64,000 nucleotides of DNA from Roseiarcus sp963742305. GTDB lineage: Bacteria; Pseudomonadota; Alphaproteobacteria; Rhizobiales; Beijerinckiaceae. A program made the position numbers and the translations under genes. Below are positions 55,286 to 64,000 of the stretch, piece after piece. The first letter of the stretch is position 1, and every line of letters starts with the position of its first letter. The notes below the pieces were generated by a model. That model was not told the origin of the DNA. It saw only the letters and a program-made list of their open reading frames with translations, and ran no database searches. The DNA lies in contig CAVULN010000001.1 in assembly GCA_963742305.1 (NCBI GenBank), positions 1 through 64,000 of the forward strand. The letters are read 5' to 3'.

Positions 55286-56134
55286 TTGGAGAGCTGGTTC
55301 ACCGAGCCCAAGATTCCGCTCGGACGCTGGGTCAAGATTGGAATCACCTGGCTGCAGGATAACGCCGCCGGGTTCTTCGATGCGGTGACGGCGGCGATCG
55401 ACTTCATGGTCGACGGCTTCACCGCGATCCTGCTCCACATCCCATTCCTCGTCGTCGTTTTCGCGCTTGCTGCGCTCGCCTACTGGCTGCACAGGTCCTG
55501 GCGCTTGGCGGCGTTCGTCGTCATCGCCTTTCTCTTCATCGCCAATCTCGGCTACTGGCAGGCGACGGTGGAGACGATTTCGCTCGTCGGCTTCGCGACG
55601 CTGACCAGCGTCATCATTGGGGTTCCGGTCGGGGTGGCCTCGGCCCACCGCCCCTGGCTCTATGCGTTGCTGAGGCCCCTGCTCGATCTCATGCAGACGC
55701 TGCCGACCTTCGTCTACCTGATCCCGACGCTGGTTCTCTTTCACCTGGGCTCCGCGCCGGGCCTGATCTCGACGGTCATCTTCGCCATCGCCGCGCCGAT
55801 CCGGCTGACCCACCTCGGCATCGCCTCGGCCCCGGTGCCGCTGAAGGAGGCGGGCGAGGCGTTCGGCGCGACGAAGCGGCAGTTGTTGTGGAAGGTGGAA
55901 TTGCCCTACGCGCTGCCGACCATCATGGCCGGCGTCACCCAGTGCATCATGCTGAGCCTGTCGATGGTCGTCATCGCCGCGCTGGTTGGCGCGGCGGGGC
56001 TCGGCGTGCCGGTGGTGCGGGCGCTTGGCACGGTCAACATTCCGATGGGCATTGAGGCCGGCGTGTCGATCGTGCTGCTCGCGATCGTGCTCGATCGCGT
56101 CTTCCGCAATCCTGAGCGAAGAGGAAGCGCGTAA
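55286..56134 (+). CDS. choW: Choline/betaine ABC transporter permease
   Basis: 282 residues, six or so membrane helices, BPD_transp_1 family. ATPase-coupling loop VPLKEAGEAFGATKRQLLWK. TTG 55286 is preceded by GGAGG at good spacing, and is preferred over TTG 55268, which overlaps that site. It forms the membrane part of ChoXWV; the stop is one base before the ATPase start. Confidence 0.92.
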   Translation: MESWFTEPKIPLGRWVKIGITWLQDNAAGFFDAVTAAIDFMVDGFTAILLHIPFLVVVFALAALAYWLHRSWRLAAFVVIAFLFIANLGYWQATVETISLVGFATLTSVIIGVPVGVASAHRPWLYALLRPLLDLMQTLPTFVYLIPTLVLFHLGSAPGLISTVIFAIAAPIRLTHLGIASAPVPLKEAGEAFGATKRQLLWKVELPYALPTIMAGVTQCIMLSLSMVVIAALVGAAGLGVPVVRALGTVNIPMGIEAGVSIVLLAIVLDRVFRNPERRGSA

Positions 56135-56135
56135 C

Positions 56136-57338
56136 ATGTCCGCGGTGGTTTTCGACCATGTCGACATCGTGTTCGGCGACAAGCAGGCCGAAGCGCTGGC
56201 GATGATCGACAGGGGCGCGACGCGCGACGATATTCTCAAAACGACCGGGGTGGTGCTCGGCGCCGCCGGCGTCGATCTTGCGATCGAGCCGAGCGAGATC
56301 TGCGTGCTGATGGGCCTGTCGGGATCGGGCAAGTCGACGATCCTGCGCGCCGTCAACGGACTCAACAAAGTCGCGCGGGGCAAGGTTCTGGTCGATCACC
56401 GGGGCGGCGCGATCGACGTCGCCCATTGCAGCGCCGATCAGCTGAGGATGCTGCGCACGAGCCGCATCGCCATGGTGTTCCAGCAATTCGCCCTTCTGCC
56501 GTGGCGCACGGTGAAGGAGAATGTCGCCTTCGGGCTCGAACTTCGCCGGATGCCGAAGGATGAGATCGACAAAATCGTCGCCGACAAGCTCGCCATGGTC
56601 GGCCTGACCCAATGGGCCGGCAAGTTCGGCCACGAACTCTCAGGGGGCATGCAGCAGCGGGTCGGACTCGCGCGCGCCTTCGCCACCGACGCCGACATTC
56701 TCTTGATGGACGAGCCGTTCTCGGCGCTCGATCCGCTGATCCGCGACAAGCTGCAGGACGAACTGCTCCTTCTGCAGAAGGACCTCAGGAAGACGATCAT
56801 TTTCGTCAGCCACGATCTCGACGAGGCGCTCAAGATCGGCAACAAGATCGCCATTCTCGAAGGCGGGCGAATTGTTCAGTGCGGGACGGCGGAGGACATC
56901 CTGCTGCGTCCCGCCGACGCCTATGTCGCCGAGTTCGTCAAGCACATGAACCCGCTCAACGTGCTGCGCGGCGGCTCGCTGATGACGCCCGCGGCGTCGC
57001 TGCGGCGCCGCAGCAACGAGGTCCTGCTCGATCGAAACGGGCGGGTTTGCGTCCAGCTCGACGCCCAGGACAGGCCGATCGGCGTCACCCTTGACGGAAA
57101 TGTCGGCGCTATCGCAGTCGCCGACCGCACGACCGGCGAAGTGTCGGCGCGGCCCGAGGACGTCGATATTGTCATTGCGCCGCTCGATCTGAAAATGCGC
57201 TCGGCGATCGCGCTGCGCAGCCTGTCGGGCAATCCGATCGTGCTGGTCGACGACCTCGGCCGCATGGCGGGATTGTGCGGCGACGACGAGATCTACCGCG
57301 CGCTGCTCCAGCAGCGCCGGGCGGCCGGGGAGGCCTGA
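56136..57338 (+). CDS. choV: Choline/betaine ABC transporter ATP-binding protein
   Basis: 400 residues, ProV/ChoV type: Walker A GLSGSGKST, LLPWRTVKENVAFGLELRRM, signature LSGGMQQRVGLARAF and Walker B ILLMDEPFSALDPLIRDKL. The C-terminal ~110 residues (from PLNVLRGGSLMTP) replace the CBS pair seen in osmoregulated ProV, which fits catabolic rather than strictly osmotic control. ATG 56136 directly follows the choW stop. Confidence 0.94.
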   Translation: MSAVVFDHVDIVFGDKQAEALAMIDRGATRDDILKTTGVVLGAAGVDLAIEPSEICVLMGLSGSGKSTILRAVNGLNKVARGKVLVDHRGGAIDVAHCSADQLRMLRTSRIAMVFQQFALLPWRTVKENVAFGLELRRMPKDEIDKIVADKLAMVGLTQWAGKFGHELSGGMQQRVGLARAFATDADILLMDEPFSALDPLIRDKLQDELLLLQKDLRKTIIFVSHDLDEALKIGNKIAILEGGRIVQCGTAEDILLRPADAYVAEFVKHMNPLNVLRGGSLMTPAASLRRRSNEVLLDRNGRVCVQLDAQDRPIGVTLDGNVGAIAVADRTTGEVSARPEDVDIVIAPLDLKMRSAIALRSLSGNPIVLVDDLGRMAGLCGDDEIYRALLQQRRAAGEA

Positions 57339-57477
57339 GCGCGAAGCCCTCCGGCGCTCCTGGCGGCGGCCAACAGCTTGGCGATTTACTGCGGGCGTGC
57401 GGTGAAATAAAGACATTCACATTTGCCTTTGCCGCCCTTCGGCGCCAGAGAGCAGCGTCGGAAGTGAGCGTCGTCCA

Positions 57478-58497
57478 ATGCCCGTCATCATCAACAGCCA
57501 GGAAATCCACCCCTTCCTGCCGTCGCTTGGCAGCGGGCTGGCGATCGACCGCAGACTGGCCGAGCGGCAGGACATCCGCCCGCTGCAGATCGCGATCATC
57601 AATTTGATGGCGGACAAGATTTCGACCGAGCGCCAGCTCGCCCTGTGGCTCGGCAACACGATGCTGCAGGTCAACTTGAGCTTCGTCGCCACCGACTCTT
57701 ACGTGCGCGGCCTCGCCGCCGGACGGCGCACGCGCAACACGCCGGCCGACCATATCCGCAAGTTCTACAGCCCCTTCGCCGACATCAGCGACAAGAAGTT
57801 CGACGGCTTCATCGTGACCGGCGTCAATGCGCTGAAAGACCGGGTCGAGCAGGAGACCTTCTGGCCCGAGGTCGCCGACATCCTGCAATGGACGACGACC
57901 AACGCCTTCTCGTGCCTGTTCCTGTGCTGGGGCGCCAAGGCGGCGCTGAAGTTCTTCCATGACATCGACAGCCACAAGGGCAAGCAGAAGCTGTTCGGCC
58001 TGTTCGAGCACCGGCTGATCTCGGACAAGACCGGGCTTCTGTTTGGCTTCCCTGACATTTTCCCAACCCCGGTGTCGCGCTGGAAGAGCCCGCGGCGAGA
58101 GGACATCCAGAAGGTCGCGGCGCTGGAGATCGTCGCCGATTCCGAGGAGGGGGGCCCGAACATGCTCGTCGAGTCCGAGCCGCTCGACGACGATAGCGCC
58201 CTCTTTCCGCGCCGGGTCTACATCCTCAACCACCCCGAATACGAGACCGACACGCTCGGCGTCGAGTACCATCGCGACTCGGCGATCGACCCGGCCTGGC
58301 CGCTGCCGAAGCACTATTTCCCAGGCGACGATCCGTCGCGCGCCGCGCCCAACACATGGCGGCACACGGCGCACATCTACACGAACTGGGTCAAGGCGGT
58401 GTACGAGTCGACGCCCTACAACATCGACATGATCCCCTATCCGCCGAAGCGGGCGGAAGCCGTTCACGGCCGCAGCGCGGCGCTCGCGGGATTTTAA
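57478..58497 (+). CDS. metA: Homoserine O-succinyl/acetyltransferase (MetA family)
   Basis: 339 residues; activates homoserine in methionine synthesis. HTS fold with catalytic Cys in CLFLCWGAKAALKFF and His/Glu in NHPEYETDTLGVEYHRD; IRPLQIAIINLMADKISTE is the N-terminal signature. Acyl donor (succinyl- or acetyl-CoA) cannot be settled from sequence by eye. ATG 57478 follows a short leader with GGAAG. It is downstream of choXWV on the same strand, with a 139-bp gap, so it may be separately transcribed. Confidence 0.92.
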   Translation: MPVIINSQEIHPFLPSLGSGLAIDRRLAERQDIRPLQIAIINLMADKISTERQLALWLGNTMLQVNLSFVATDSYVRGLAAGRRTRNTPADHIRKFYSPFADISDKKFDGFIVTGVNALKDRVEQETFWPEVADILQWTTTNAFSCLFLCWGAKAALKFFHDIDSHKGKQKLFGLFEHRLISDKTGLLFGFPDIFPTPVSRWKSPRREDIQKVAALEIVADSEEGGPNMLVESEPLDDDSALFPRRVYILNHPEYETDTLGVEYHRDSAIDPAWPLPKHYFPGDDPSRAAPNTWRHTAHIYTNWVKAVYESTPYNIDMIPYPPKRAEAVHGRSAALAGF

Positions 58498-58539
58498 GCC
58501 GCGGGCGCCCGGCCTCCCGCCGACGAGCGCGAACGCCAA

Positions 58540-59625
58540 TCAGGATCCGCGATGGGCGCTCCGCCCGTGTTCAGCGTAGAGCCGCCCCGTGCGAGTCTCA
58601 AGGAAGCGTTCGAGAGGGATCGTCTCCTGCTTGACAAAGCCCGCGGGCGGGAGCGCGCCCGAGCGCGTCATTTCGATCACCGCGGCGACTGAGGCGGCGG
58701 TGGTCCAGGCGATCGCCGTGCGGGCCTTGCCGTTGATCTCGATCGGATAATAGGCGCGCACGAATTCGCGGCGGCCGAGGCGCCCTTGCGACCAGCCCTC
58801 GGCGGCCACATGAACAAAGACCACGTCCTCGTCGACCGGAGGCTTGGCGTGGGTGAGGATCTTCCCGGCCGCGGCGCGATCCTCGCGCATCAGCAGCTCG
58901 TGGAAAAAGAAATTCATCAGCGAGGCATGGCCCGGATAGCGCAGGCTCTTGTAGTCCAGGTTCTCGACCCGACCGGCGAAGGTCTCGCACATCGTCCCCA
59001 GGCCGCCCGAGGTGGTGAAGGCCTCGAGCCTGACCCCGCCGACATAGACCGTCTCCAGCCATTCCATGGCCGAAACGGTCTTGAGCACGCCCTCTTCGAT
59101 CACCTCGCAATCGTTGAGATATTCGTTGACGACGCCCTCGGGCGACCAGTTGAAGGCATAGCCGAGAAGGCCGGTCGGATGTTGCGGCAGCGCGCCGACT
59201 CTCAGCCGAATCGAGCGCACGCGCTCGAACCGCTGGGCCAAATGCGCGCCGACGATCGCCACGAAGCCTGGCGCAAGTCCGCATTGCGGAGCCATGACGC
59301 CTTTCGCCGTGCGAGCAAGCGCGCGGATATGCTTCATCGTCGCCACGTCCTCGGTGAGATCGAAGTAGTGGAGATGAAGCGCATGCGCCGTCGAGGCGAC
59401 CTGCTTGTTCAAGGCGTAAGGAAGACAGGAGAGAACGGCCTCGCGACCGTCGAGCGCCGCGGTCGTGGCGCGCGCGTCGCCAAGGTCGACGACATGGACG
59501 GGGAACGGCGCGTCCGCGGCCGGGCGCGCGTCAAAGCCTGCAACCTCGAACCCTGAATCGGCCAACAGCTCCGCCGCAAGGCGGCCAACCTTGCCGAGAC
59601 CGAGCACGGCGATTTTCGTGAACAA
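58540..59625 (-). CDS. Saccharopine dehydrogenase-like oxidoreductase (LYS9-type)
   Basis: 361 residues. NAD(P)-binding GLGKVGRLAAELLADSGFEV at the N-terminus; the catalytic half has CGLAPGFVAIVGAHLAQRFE and YVGGVRLEAFTTSGGLGTMC. Related proteins are saccharopine or carboxynorspermidine dehydrogenases and lysine dehydrogenases. It ends the minus-strand unit with the DMGDH-like flavoprotein (44-bp gap), convergent with metA. Substrate undetermined. Confidence 0.88.
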   Translation of the reverse strand: MFTKIAVLGLGKVGRLAAELLADSGFEVAGFDARPAADAPFPVHVVDLGDARATTAALDGREAVLSCLPYALNKQVASTAHALHLHYFDLTEDVATMKHIRALARTAKGVMAPQCGLAPGFVAIVGAHLAQRFERVRSIRLRVGALPQHPTGLLGYAFNWSPEGVVNEYLNDCEVIEEGVLKTVSAMEWLETVYVGGVRLEAFTTSGGLGTMCETFAGRVENLDYKSLRYPGHASLMNFFFHELLMREDRAAAGKILTHAKPPVDEDVVFVHVAAEGWSQGRLGRREFVRAYYPIEINGKARTAIAWTTAASVAAVIEMTRSGALPPAGFVKQETIPLERFLETRTGRLYAEHGRSAHRGS

Positions 59626-59669
59626 CTGCGCCGCCCTCCCTCTGGCCTACGCGCTATGCCCCGAGCGGA

Positions 59670-62180
59670 TCAGGACTTCAGCGCCTTGTTCGCCGGATCA
59701 TAGGGGCTCTCGGGTACGACGACCGCCCGGCGCGTCTCGCCGAGGATGCGCAGGTCGACTTCGCTCCCAACGCGCGAAACCTCGGGCTTGACCATCGCCA
59801 GCGCCAGCGACTTCCCGGTCCGCCAGCCGTAGCCGCCGGACGTCGTGCGGCCGACCGTCGCGCCGTTCTTCGTCACGGGTTCCGATCCGCGCGCGTCGGC
59901 GTCGGTCACGCCCTGAACCTCGAGAGTGACGAGCGTGTTCTGAAAGCCCTTGTCCTTCCATGCGACGAGCGCGTCGCGCCCGAGGAACGGGCCCTTCTCC
60001 AGATCGACGAACCGGTCGAGGCCGGATTCGAGCGCGGCATATTCGATCGAGAGCTCGCGGCCGACGAGCTTGTAGGACTTCTCCAGTCTCATCGAATCCA
60101 TGGCGCGGACGCCGAACGGCTTGACGCCGAACGGCGCGCCGGCCTCCATCAGCGCGTCGAAGATCGCGTTCTGCATCTCGATTGGATGATGCAGTTCGTA
60201 ACCGAGCTCGCCGACGAAATTGACCCGCATCGCGATGAGGCTCGCGGCCCCGACCGAGAGGCGCCGCGCGGTCAGCCACGGGAACGCCTGGTTGGAGACG
60301 TCGATGTCGGCGACCTTGGCCAGAACCTCGCGCGAGCGCGGTCCGGCGAGCACGAGCACGCCGCGCTGCGTGGTCACCTTGTCGAGGCGCACGCTTCCGT
60401 CGCCGGGCAGAAGCTTCTCCAGCACGTCGAAATCATGGGCCTCGAGGGACCCGGCCGAGATGAGATAGAAGCGCTCCCGCCCGATGCGGGTCAGCGTGAA
60501 CTCCGCCCGCACCCCGCCGCGCTTTGTCAGAAGATAGGTGAGCGTGACGCGCCCGACCGCCTTCGGAACGCTGTTGGTGAGGATCGAGTTCAGCCAGCCT
60601 TCGGCGCTCGCGCCCGAAACCTCGCACTTGGCGAAGGCCGACATGTCCATGAGGCCGACATTGTCGTGAACGTTGCGGCATTCGTCGCCGACGAAGGGAA
60701 AATAGTTCGAGCGGCGGAAGCTCCATCTCTCGCGCGGCTTCTCGCCCGCGCCGACCGGGGGATGATTCTCGTTCAGGAGGACGTCAGGCTTGGCGAGATC
60801 GGCTTCGCTCAAGCCGTAGCCTTGCGGCGCGAACCAGTTCGGCCTCTCCCAGCCATAGACCGAGCCGAACACGGCCCCGAGCTCCTTCATCCGCGAATAG
60901 CAGGGCGTCTGGCGCAGCGGGCGCGCCGCGACGCGCTCCTCGTCGGGATAGTGGATCGTGAAGACCTTGGCGTAGGCCTCCTCGTTCTTCGCGATCAGAT
61001 AGCCCTTGTCGGCGTAAGCGCCGAAGCGGCGCGGATCGACGCCGAGCATGTCGATACTCGGCTCCCCTTCGACGATCCATTCGGCGAGCTGCCACCCCGC
61101 GCCGCCTGCGGCCGTGACGCCGAACGAATGGCCCTCGTTGAGCCAGAAGTTTCGCAGGCCCGGCGCGGGGCCGACGATCGGCGAGCCGTCGGGCGTATAG
61201 GCGATCGCGCCGTTATAGACCTTCTTGACGCCGACCTCGCCAAAGGCTGGCACGCGCGCGATCGCGGTTTCGATGTGCGGCGCAAGACGGTCGAGGTCCT
61301 CGGGGAAGAGCTCGTATTCGCTTGTCCCCGAGGGCCCGTCGACATAGCAGGCGGGCGCGCCTTTTTCGTATGGGCCGAGCAGGAGGCCGCCCGCCTCCTC
61401 GCGCATGTACCAGGAGGAATCCGACTCACGTAAGACCCCCATTTCCGGCAGCCCTTGCGCCTTGCGCTTGACGATCTCGGGATGGGCTTCGGTGACGATA
61501 TATTGATGCTCGACCGGGATGACGGGGACGCTGATCCCGACCATCGCGCCTGTCTTCCGGGCGAAATTGCCGGTGGCCGACACGACATGCTCGCACACCA
61601 CCTCGCCCTTGTCGGTTACGACCTTCCATTCGCCGTTTAGCAGCCGCTCGATGGCGGCGACCGTCGTATGGCGGTTGATCTCCGCTCCGAGATTGCGCGC
61701 GCCACGCGCCAGCGACTGGGTCAGATCGGCGGGCTGGATATAGCCGTCCTCGGGATGCTGGATCGCGCCGATAATCCCCTCGACATGGCAGAGCGGCCAG
61801 ATCTCCTTGACCTGATGCGGCGTCAGGAACTTGACCGGAACGCCGATCGTCTCGGCGACGCCGGCGTAATAATTGTATTCGTCCATCCGGTCGCGGGTGC
61901 GCGCGAGGCGGATGTTCGACACCTGGCGAAGGCCGGGATCGAGCCCGGTCTCCTGCTCGAGCGTCTGGTAGAGCGCGACCGAATATTTATGGATCTGCCC
62001 GACCGAATAGCTGAGGTTGAACAGCGGCAGGAGACCCGCCGCATGCCAGGTCGAGCCGGAGGTCAGCTCCCTGCGCTCAATCAGCACGCTGTCGCCCCAG
62101 CCCTTTTTGGCGAGATGGTAGAGGGTCGAGACGCCGACCACTCCCCCGCCGATCACCACCGCCCGCGCATGCGTTCTCAT
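59670..62180 (-). CDS. FAD-dependent oxidoreductase with GcvT domain (dimethylglycine/sarcosine dehydrogenase-like)
   Basis: 836 residues. DAO domain (about 1-380) with VVIGGGVVGVSTLYHLAKKG and SGSTWHAAGLLPLFNLS, the His site that binds FAD covalently in this family. An FAO_M linker follows, then GCV_T folate-binding and GCV_T_C domains (about 440-830: FPFVGDECRNVHDNVGLMDM; GYGWRTGKSLALAMVKPEV). It oxidatively demethylates N-methylglycines and passes the one-carbon unit to tetrahydrofolate. Proximity to choXWV and an MttB-type gene suggests betaine or methylamine use. Confidence 0.93.
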   Translation of the reverse strand: MRTHARAVVIGGGVVGVSTLYHLAKKGWGDSVLIERRELTSGSTWHAAGLLPLFNLSYSVGQIHKYSVALYQTLEQETGLDPGLRQVSNIRLARTRDRMDEYNYYAGVAETIGVPVKFLTPHQVKEIWPLCHVEGIIGAIQHPEDGYIQPADLTQSLARGARNLGAEINRHTTVAAIERLLNGEWKVVTDKGEVVCEHVVSATGNFARKTGAMVGISVPVIPVEHQYIVTEAHPEIVKRKAQGLPEMGVLRESDSSWYMREEAGGLLLGPYEKGAPACYVDGPSGTSEYELFPEDLDRLAPHIETAIARVPAFGEVGVKKVYNGAIAYTPDGSPIVGPAPGLRNFWLNEGHSFGVTAAGGAGWQLAEWIVEGEPSIDMLGVDPRRFGAYADKGYLIAKNEEAYAKVFTIHYPDEERVAARPLRQTPCYSRMKELGAVFGSVYGWERPNWFAPQGYGLSEADLAKPDVLLNENHPPVGAGEKPRERWSFRRSNYFPFVGDECRNVHDNVGLMDMSAFAKCEVSGASAEGWLNSILTNSVPKAVGRVTLTYLLTKRGGVRAEFTLTRIGRERFYLISAGSLEAHDFDVLEKLLPGDGSVRLDKVTTQRGVLVLAGPRSREVLAKVADIDVSNQAFPWLTARRLSVGAASLIAMRVNFVGELGYELHHPIEMQNAIFDALMEAGAPFGVKPFGVRAMDSMRLEKSYKLVGRELSIEYAALESGLDRFVDLEKGPFLGRDALVAWKDKGFQNTLVTLEVQGVTDADARGSEPVTKNGATVGRTTSGGYGWRTGKSLALAMVKPEVSRVGSEVDLRILGETRRAVVVPESPYDPANKALKS

Positions 62181-62226
62181 CGAGTACCCTCAGTTAGACT
62201 AGCGGCCTTTGGCGCCGGCCGCCGGA

Positions 62227-62274
62227 CCTCATCCTGAGCGGCCGTGCAAGGCGCCGCGTCTCGAAGGATGATCC
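62227..62274. repeat. Dispersed Rhizobiales-type palindromic repeat
   Basis: CATCCT...AAGGATG arms with inner GCGGC/GCCGC arms form a long hairpin. The sequence CTCATCCTGAG...GTCTCGAAGGATG looks like a repeat scattered between genes in Bradyrhizobium/Rhodopseudomonas relatives (recognised from memory). It lies between the DMGDH-like and DUF1254 genes. Confidence 0.6.
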
Positions 62275-62352
62275 AGAACGCGGCGCCGTTCGCGCGCTCT
62301 TAAGCATCCGTCGAGATGCGTCGCCTCACGGGGCCGCTGTGACGGCGCGCTG

Positions 62353-63808
62353 TCAGTCGATCGGTTCGAAATCGGGAAGGCTGAACGTCTTGTCGAAAAA
62401 CCCCTGTTCCGGCGCATAGAGGCGGAAGTAAACGAACCAGCCGTCGTCGCCGACGGTCTTCATGAAGTTCACCTCGTATCCCTGCGGGGCCTTTGCGCCG
62501 ATGTAAAGATCGATGCTGCCGTCGGAGTTGAATTTGAGCTGCTTCATCAAGCTGTCGAGGCTCACGTCATGAATTTCAGTTCCGCCGTTGTCGTAAGGCC
62601 GGCGGGTGTTCTCGCTGTAGAGGGTCAGCGACCAGAATTGCTTGACCGGCACATGCGCCGGCACGCGCAGCCTGTATGTCCGGTCGGCGCGCAACATGTC
62701 GCCCTTGCTGTCACGCTTCGTCGTCATATAGACCTGACCCTCGCCAGGTTGCGGATTGACCATACCCTTGCTGCTGGCGAGCGCTTCGTAGAACCAGGTC
62801 GTGCGCTGGTCGATCTGGGCGATGTCGGCGGTCTCTTGTTCAATCAGGAAATCGAAGCTCTTGTACCAGGACGTGCCCGGCCAGTAGGGTTCCGTGTAGC
62901 GCGGGTTGACCTGAAGGTTGCGGGCCATGAGTTCGCCCATCGCCGCGCCTTTGAGAAGGATGGTTTGCAGGCGCTTGTCCGGCGCGAACTTTTCGCCCTT
63001 GGCGATCCCGAGGGGCTGCAACATCGCCATCCAGCCCTTATCGATTGGGCGGACCGGCTCTTCCTGGATGATTTCGGAAAGCTTCTGCCAATAGTCGAGG
63101 CCACGCGGCGCGGTCCCGCTCCACTCGACGTCCTTGCCCCGGATGAACCGGCACGGCTTCATCTTAGACCCGGCCGGGCCCATCCTGTAGGCCTTGGTGA
63201 AAGTCTCGTAGTATGTCGGATGCTTGTCGAGGATGCGCAGCCCGACGAAGACGTTGTTGGTCGCACTCTGGAAGACGTTTGCGCCGTCCTTCCGGTATTT
63301 GGCGGGATCGTCGGCCGGACCAATCAGGATATAGGTCCCGCCCTTGCCCCGATCGGGGCCGGTCAGCCCGAGGTCGCAGAGAGGCCGTTGCCAGAAGTCG
63401 AGAACGCCACCCGCGGTCAATCCTGCCGGATAGTCGATCTGGATCGGACCGTCCTTCAGATTGCTGAAATTGAAGATGTAGGGCGTCGTACAGATTCGCC
63501 GTGACGATGCCGCGCTTTTCCTTTAGCGACTCCAGCACCACGAAGTCGCTCCTGTCCTCAACTCCGTAGGCCTTCCCCTCGTTGTCGCGCCACGTGGCGA
63601 CGCTGACGAGGGGCGTGCTCCAAATATAAGCCTGCACGGCCCGCTGGTAATCCATCTCGTCATAGAGGCGCTTCGACGCCGCGTCGTCGAAATAGCTGTT
63701 GATCAGCTCGATCGGACCGATTGGCGTCTCGATGGCCTCGTCGCCATGGAGTTTCGCGTCGGCGAGCGCGATGCGGCATGCTGCCTTCGCTGTCGAGTCG
63801 TTCCTCAT
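62353..63808 (-). CDS. DUF1254/DUF1214-domain protein (one frameshift)
   Basis: About 484 residues. N-terminal DUF1254 (YDEMDYQRAVQAYIWSTPLV; then DFVVLESLKEKRGIVTAN) breaks near 63488. The next frame reads PYIFNFSNLKDGPIQIDYPA and LDFWQRPLCDLGLTGPDRGK, which is the expected continuation. C-terminal DUF1214 (RLRVPAHVPVKQFWSLTLYS) ends at 62353. ATG 63808 follows GGAGGAGG. No signal peptide is obvious, although many relatives are exported. Biochemical function is unknown. Confidence 0.88.
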
Positions 63809-63869
63809 AGCCTCCTCCAGTTCGGGGGTCCGGGTAACGGTTGCGGTTCCACTCAGTCGCAATGCACTC

Positions 63870-64000
63870 TCAATAAGTCGCGTCCGGCATCGAGGCCTTG
63901 CGCCTGTCGATGAATTCGCGGATCGCCTCGTCCTTCGCCGGATCGAGCGGCGGCGCCTCGTATTCGGCCAGCATCGATTTCCATAAGCTGTTGGCGCGGG
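63870..64000 (-). CDS. Trimethylamine methyltransferase (MttB) family protein, C-terminal end only
   Basis: Only the last 42 or so codons are inside the window: LWKSMLAEYEAPPLDPAKDE, then EFIDRRKASMPDATY and stop at 63870-63872. That tail (EYEAPPLD..KDEAIREFI..RK..MPD) is characteristic of the MttB superfamily, most alphaproteobacterial members of which lack pyrrolysine and may use glycine betaine or related quaternary amines. The catalytic region lies outside, so this cannot be checked. Confidence 0.75.
   Translation of the reverse strand, partial: RANSLWKSMLAEYEAPPLDPAKDEAIREFIDRRKASMPDATY

Noticed and set aside
57339..57477. A possible SAM-II riboswitch before metA (GCGATTTAC...GTGAAATAAA).
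   Set aside because: The conserved GATTT and AAATAAA pieces are suggestive, but the first stem does not pair and the CTAAA element is missing. The strongest fold is a simple GTGAA/TTCAC hairpin. A covariance-model search would settle it.

Overview
The window is high-G+C DNA from an alphaproteobacterium, most likely Hyphomicrobiales (Rhizobiales). The evidence is homospermidine synthase, a GcrA-type zinc module, the block tsaB-rimI-miaB-phoH-ybeY-ybeX-lnt-HTH-metK-trmB, an intracellular PHB depolymerase, ChoXWV, and a palindrome resembling a dispersed Rhizobiales repeat. A cytochrome P460 and a DUF692 (MNIO) operon would suit a Beijerinckiaceae/Methylocystaceae-like lineage, but the genus cannot be fixed from sequence alone.

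Layout. 1-2.4 kb: a broken FAD oxidoreductase diverging from a LysR regulator. 2.5-5.3 kb: arsenic operon arsR-arsM-arsC-aqpS on the minus strand, ending in a second arsC destroyed at a REP-like repeat. 5.4-6.2 kb: dapD. 6.3-7.6 kb: an A+T-richer gene for a membrane-anchored coiled-coil GH19 lysozyme-like protein. 8.1-8.64 kb: a DUF559 nuclease gene enclosed by near-identical inverted repeats of the same REP family. 9.4-13.4 kb: a sugar-type ABC operon with a cupin. 14.2-17 kb: homospermidine synthase, cytochrome P460 and another cupin. 17-20.5 kb: a DoxX-DUF2063-DUF692 operon facing an ECF sigma/NrsF-like anti-sigma pair, with no precursor peptide gene nearby. 20.5-31.7 kb: DsbA-like protein, aldo/keto reductase, arylsulfatase, PHB depolymerase, GST, dodecin, DUF1275, a beta-propeller protein and an NVNR-repeat secreted protein. 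32-37.6 kb: alpha/beta hydrolase and a Liv-type ABC operon. 38-40.6 kb: GcrA-like zinc protein and opgG.

40.6-54 kb is the core housekeeping block (trmB, metK, HTH, lnt, ybeX, ybeY, phoH, miaB, rimI, tsaB, argB). It is interrupted between lnt and ybeX by a second arsenic cluster on the other strand, arsR followed by a single frame joining ArsC to AqpS. 54.2-57.3 kb is a choline/betaine ABC transporter (choXWV), then metA. On the minus strand at the right edge are a saccharopine-dehydrogenase-like gene, a dimethylglycine/sarcosine-dehydrogenase-like flavoprotein, a DUF1254/DUF1214 protein and the tail of an MttB-family methyltransferase. Together these suggest uptake and demethylation of betaine-type osmolytes.

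Quality warning. At least fifteen single-base frame breaks fall in otherwise well-conserved genes, including core genes (dapD, argB, miaB, homospermidine synthase); several are at short homopolymers. arsM carries two that cancel out. Most are probably sequence errors rather than real pseudogenes, and three apparent giant fusion proteins are artefacts of them. Any biological claim resting on one reading-frame junction, including the ArsC-AqpS fusion, should be judged with this in mind.
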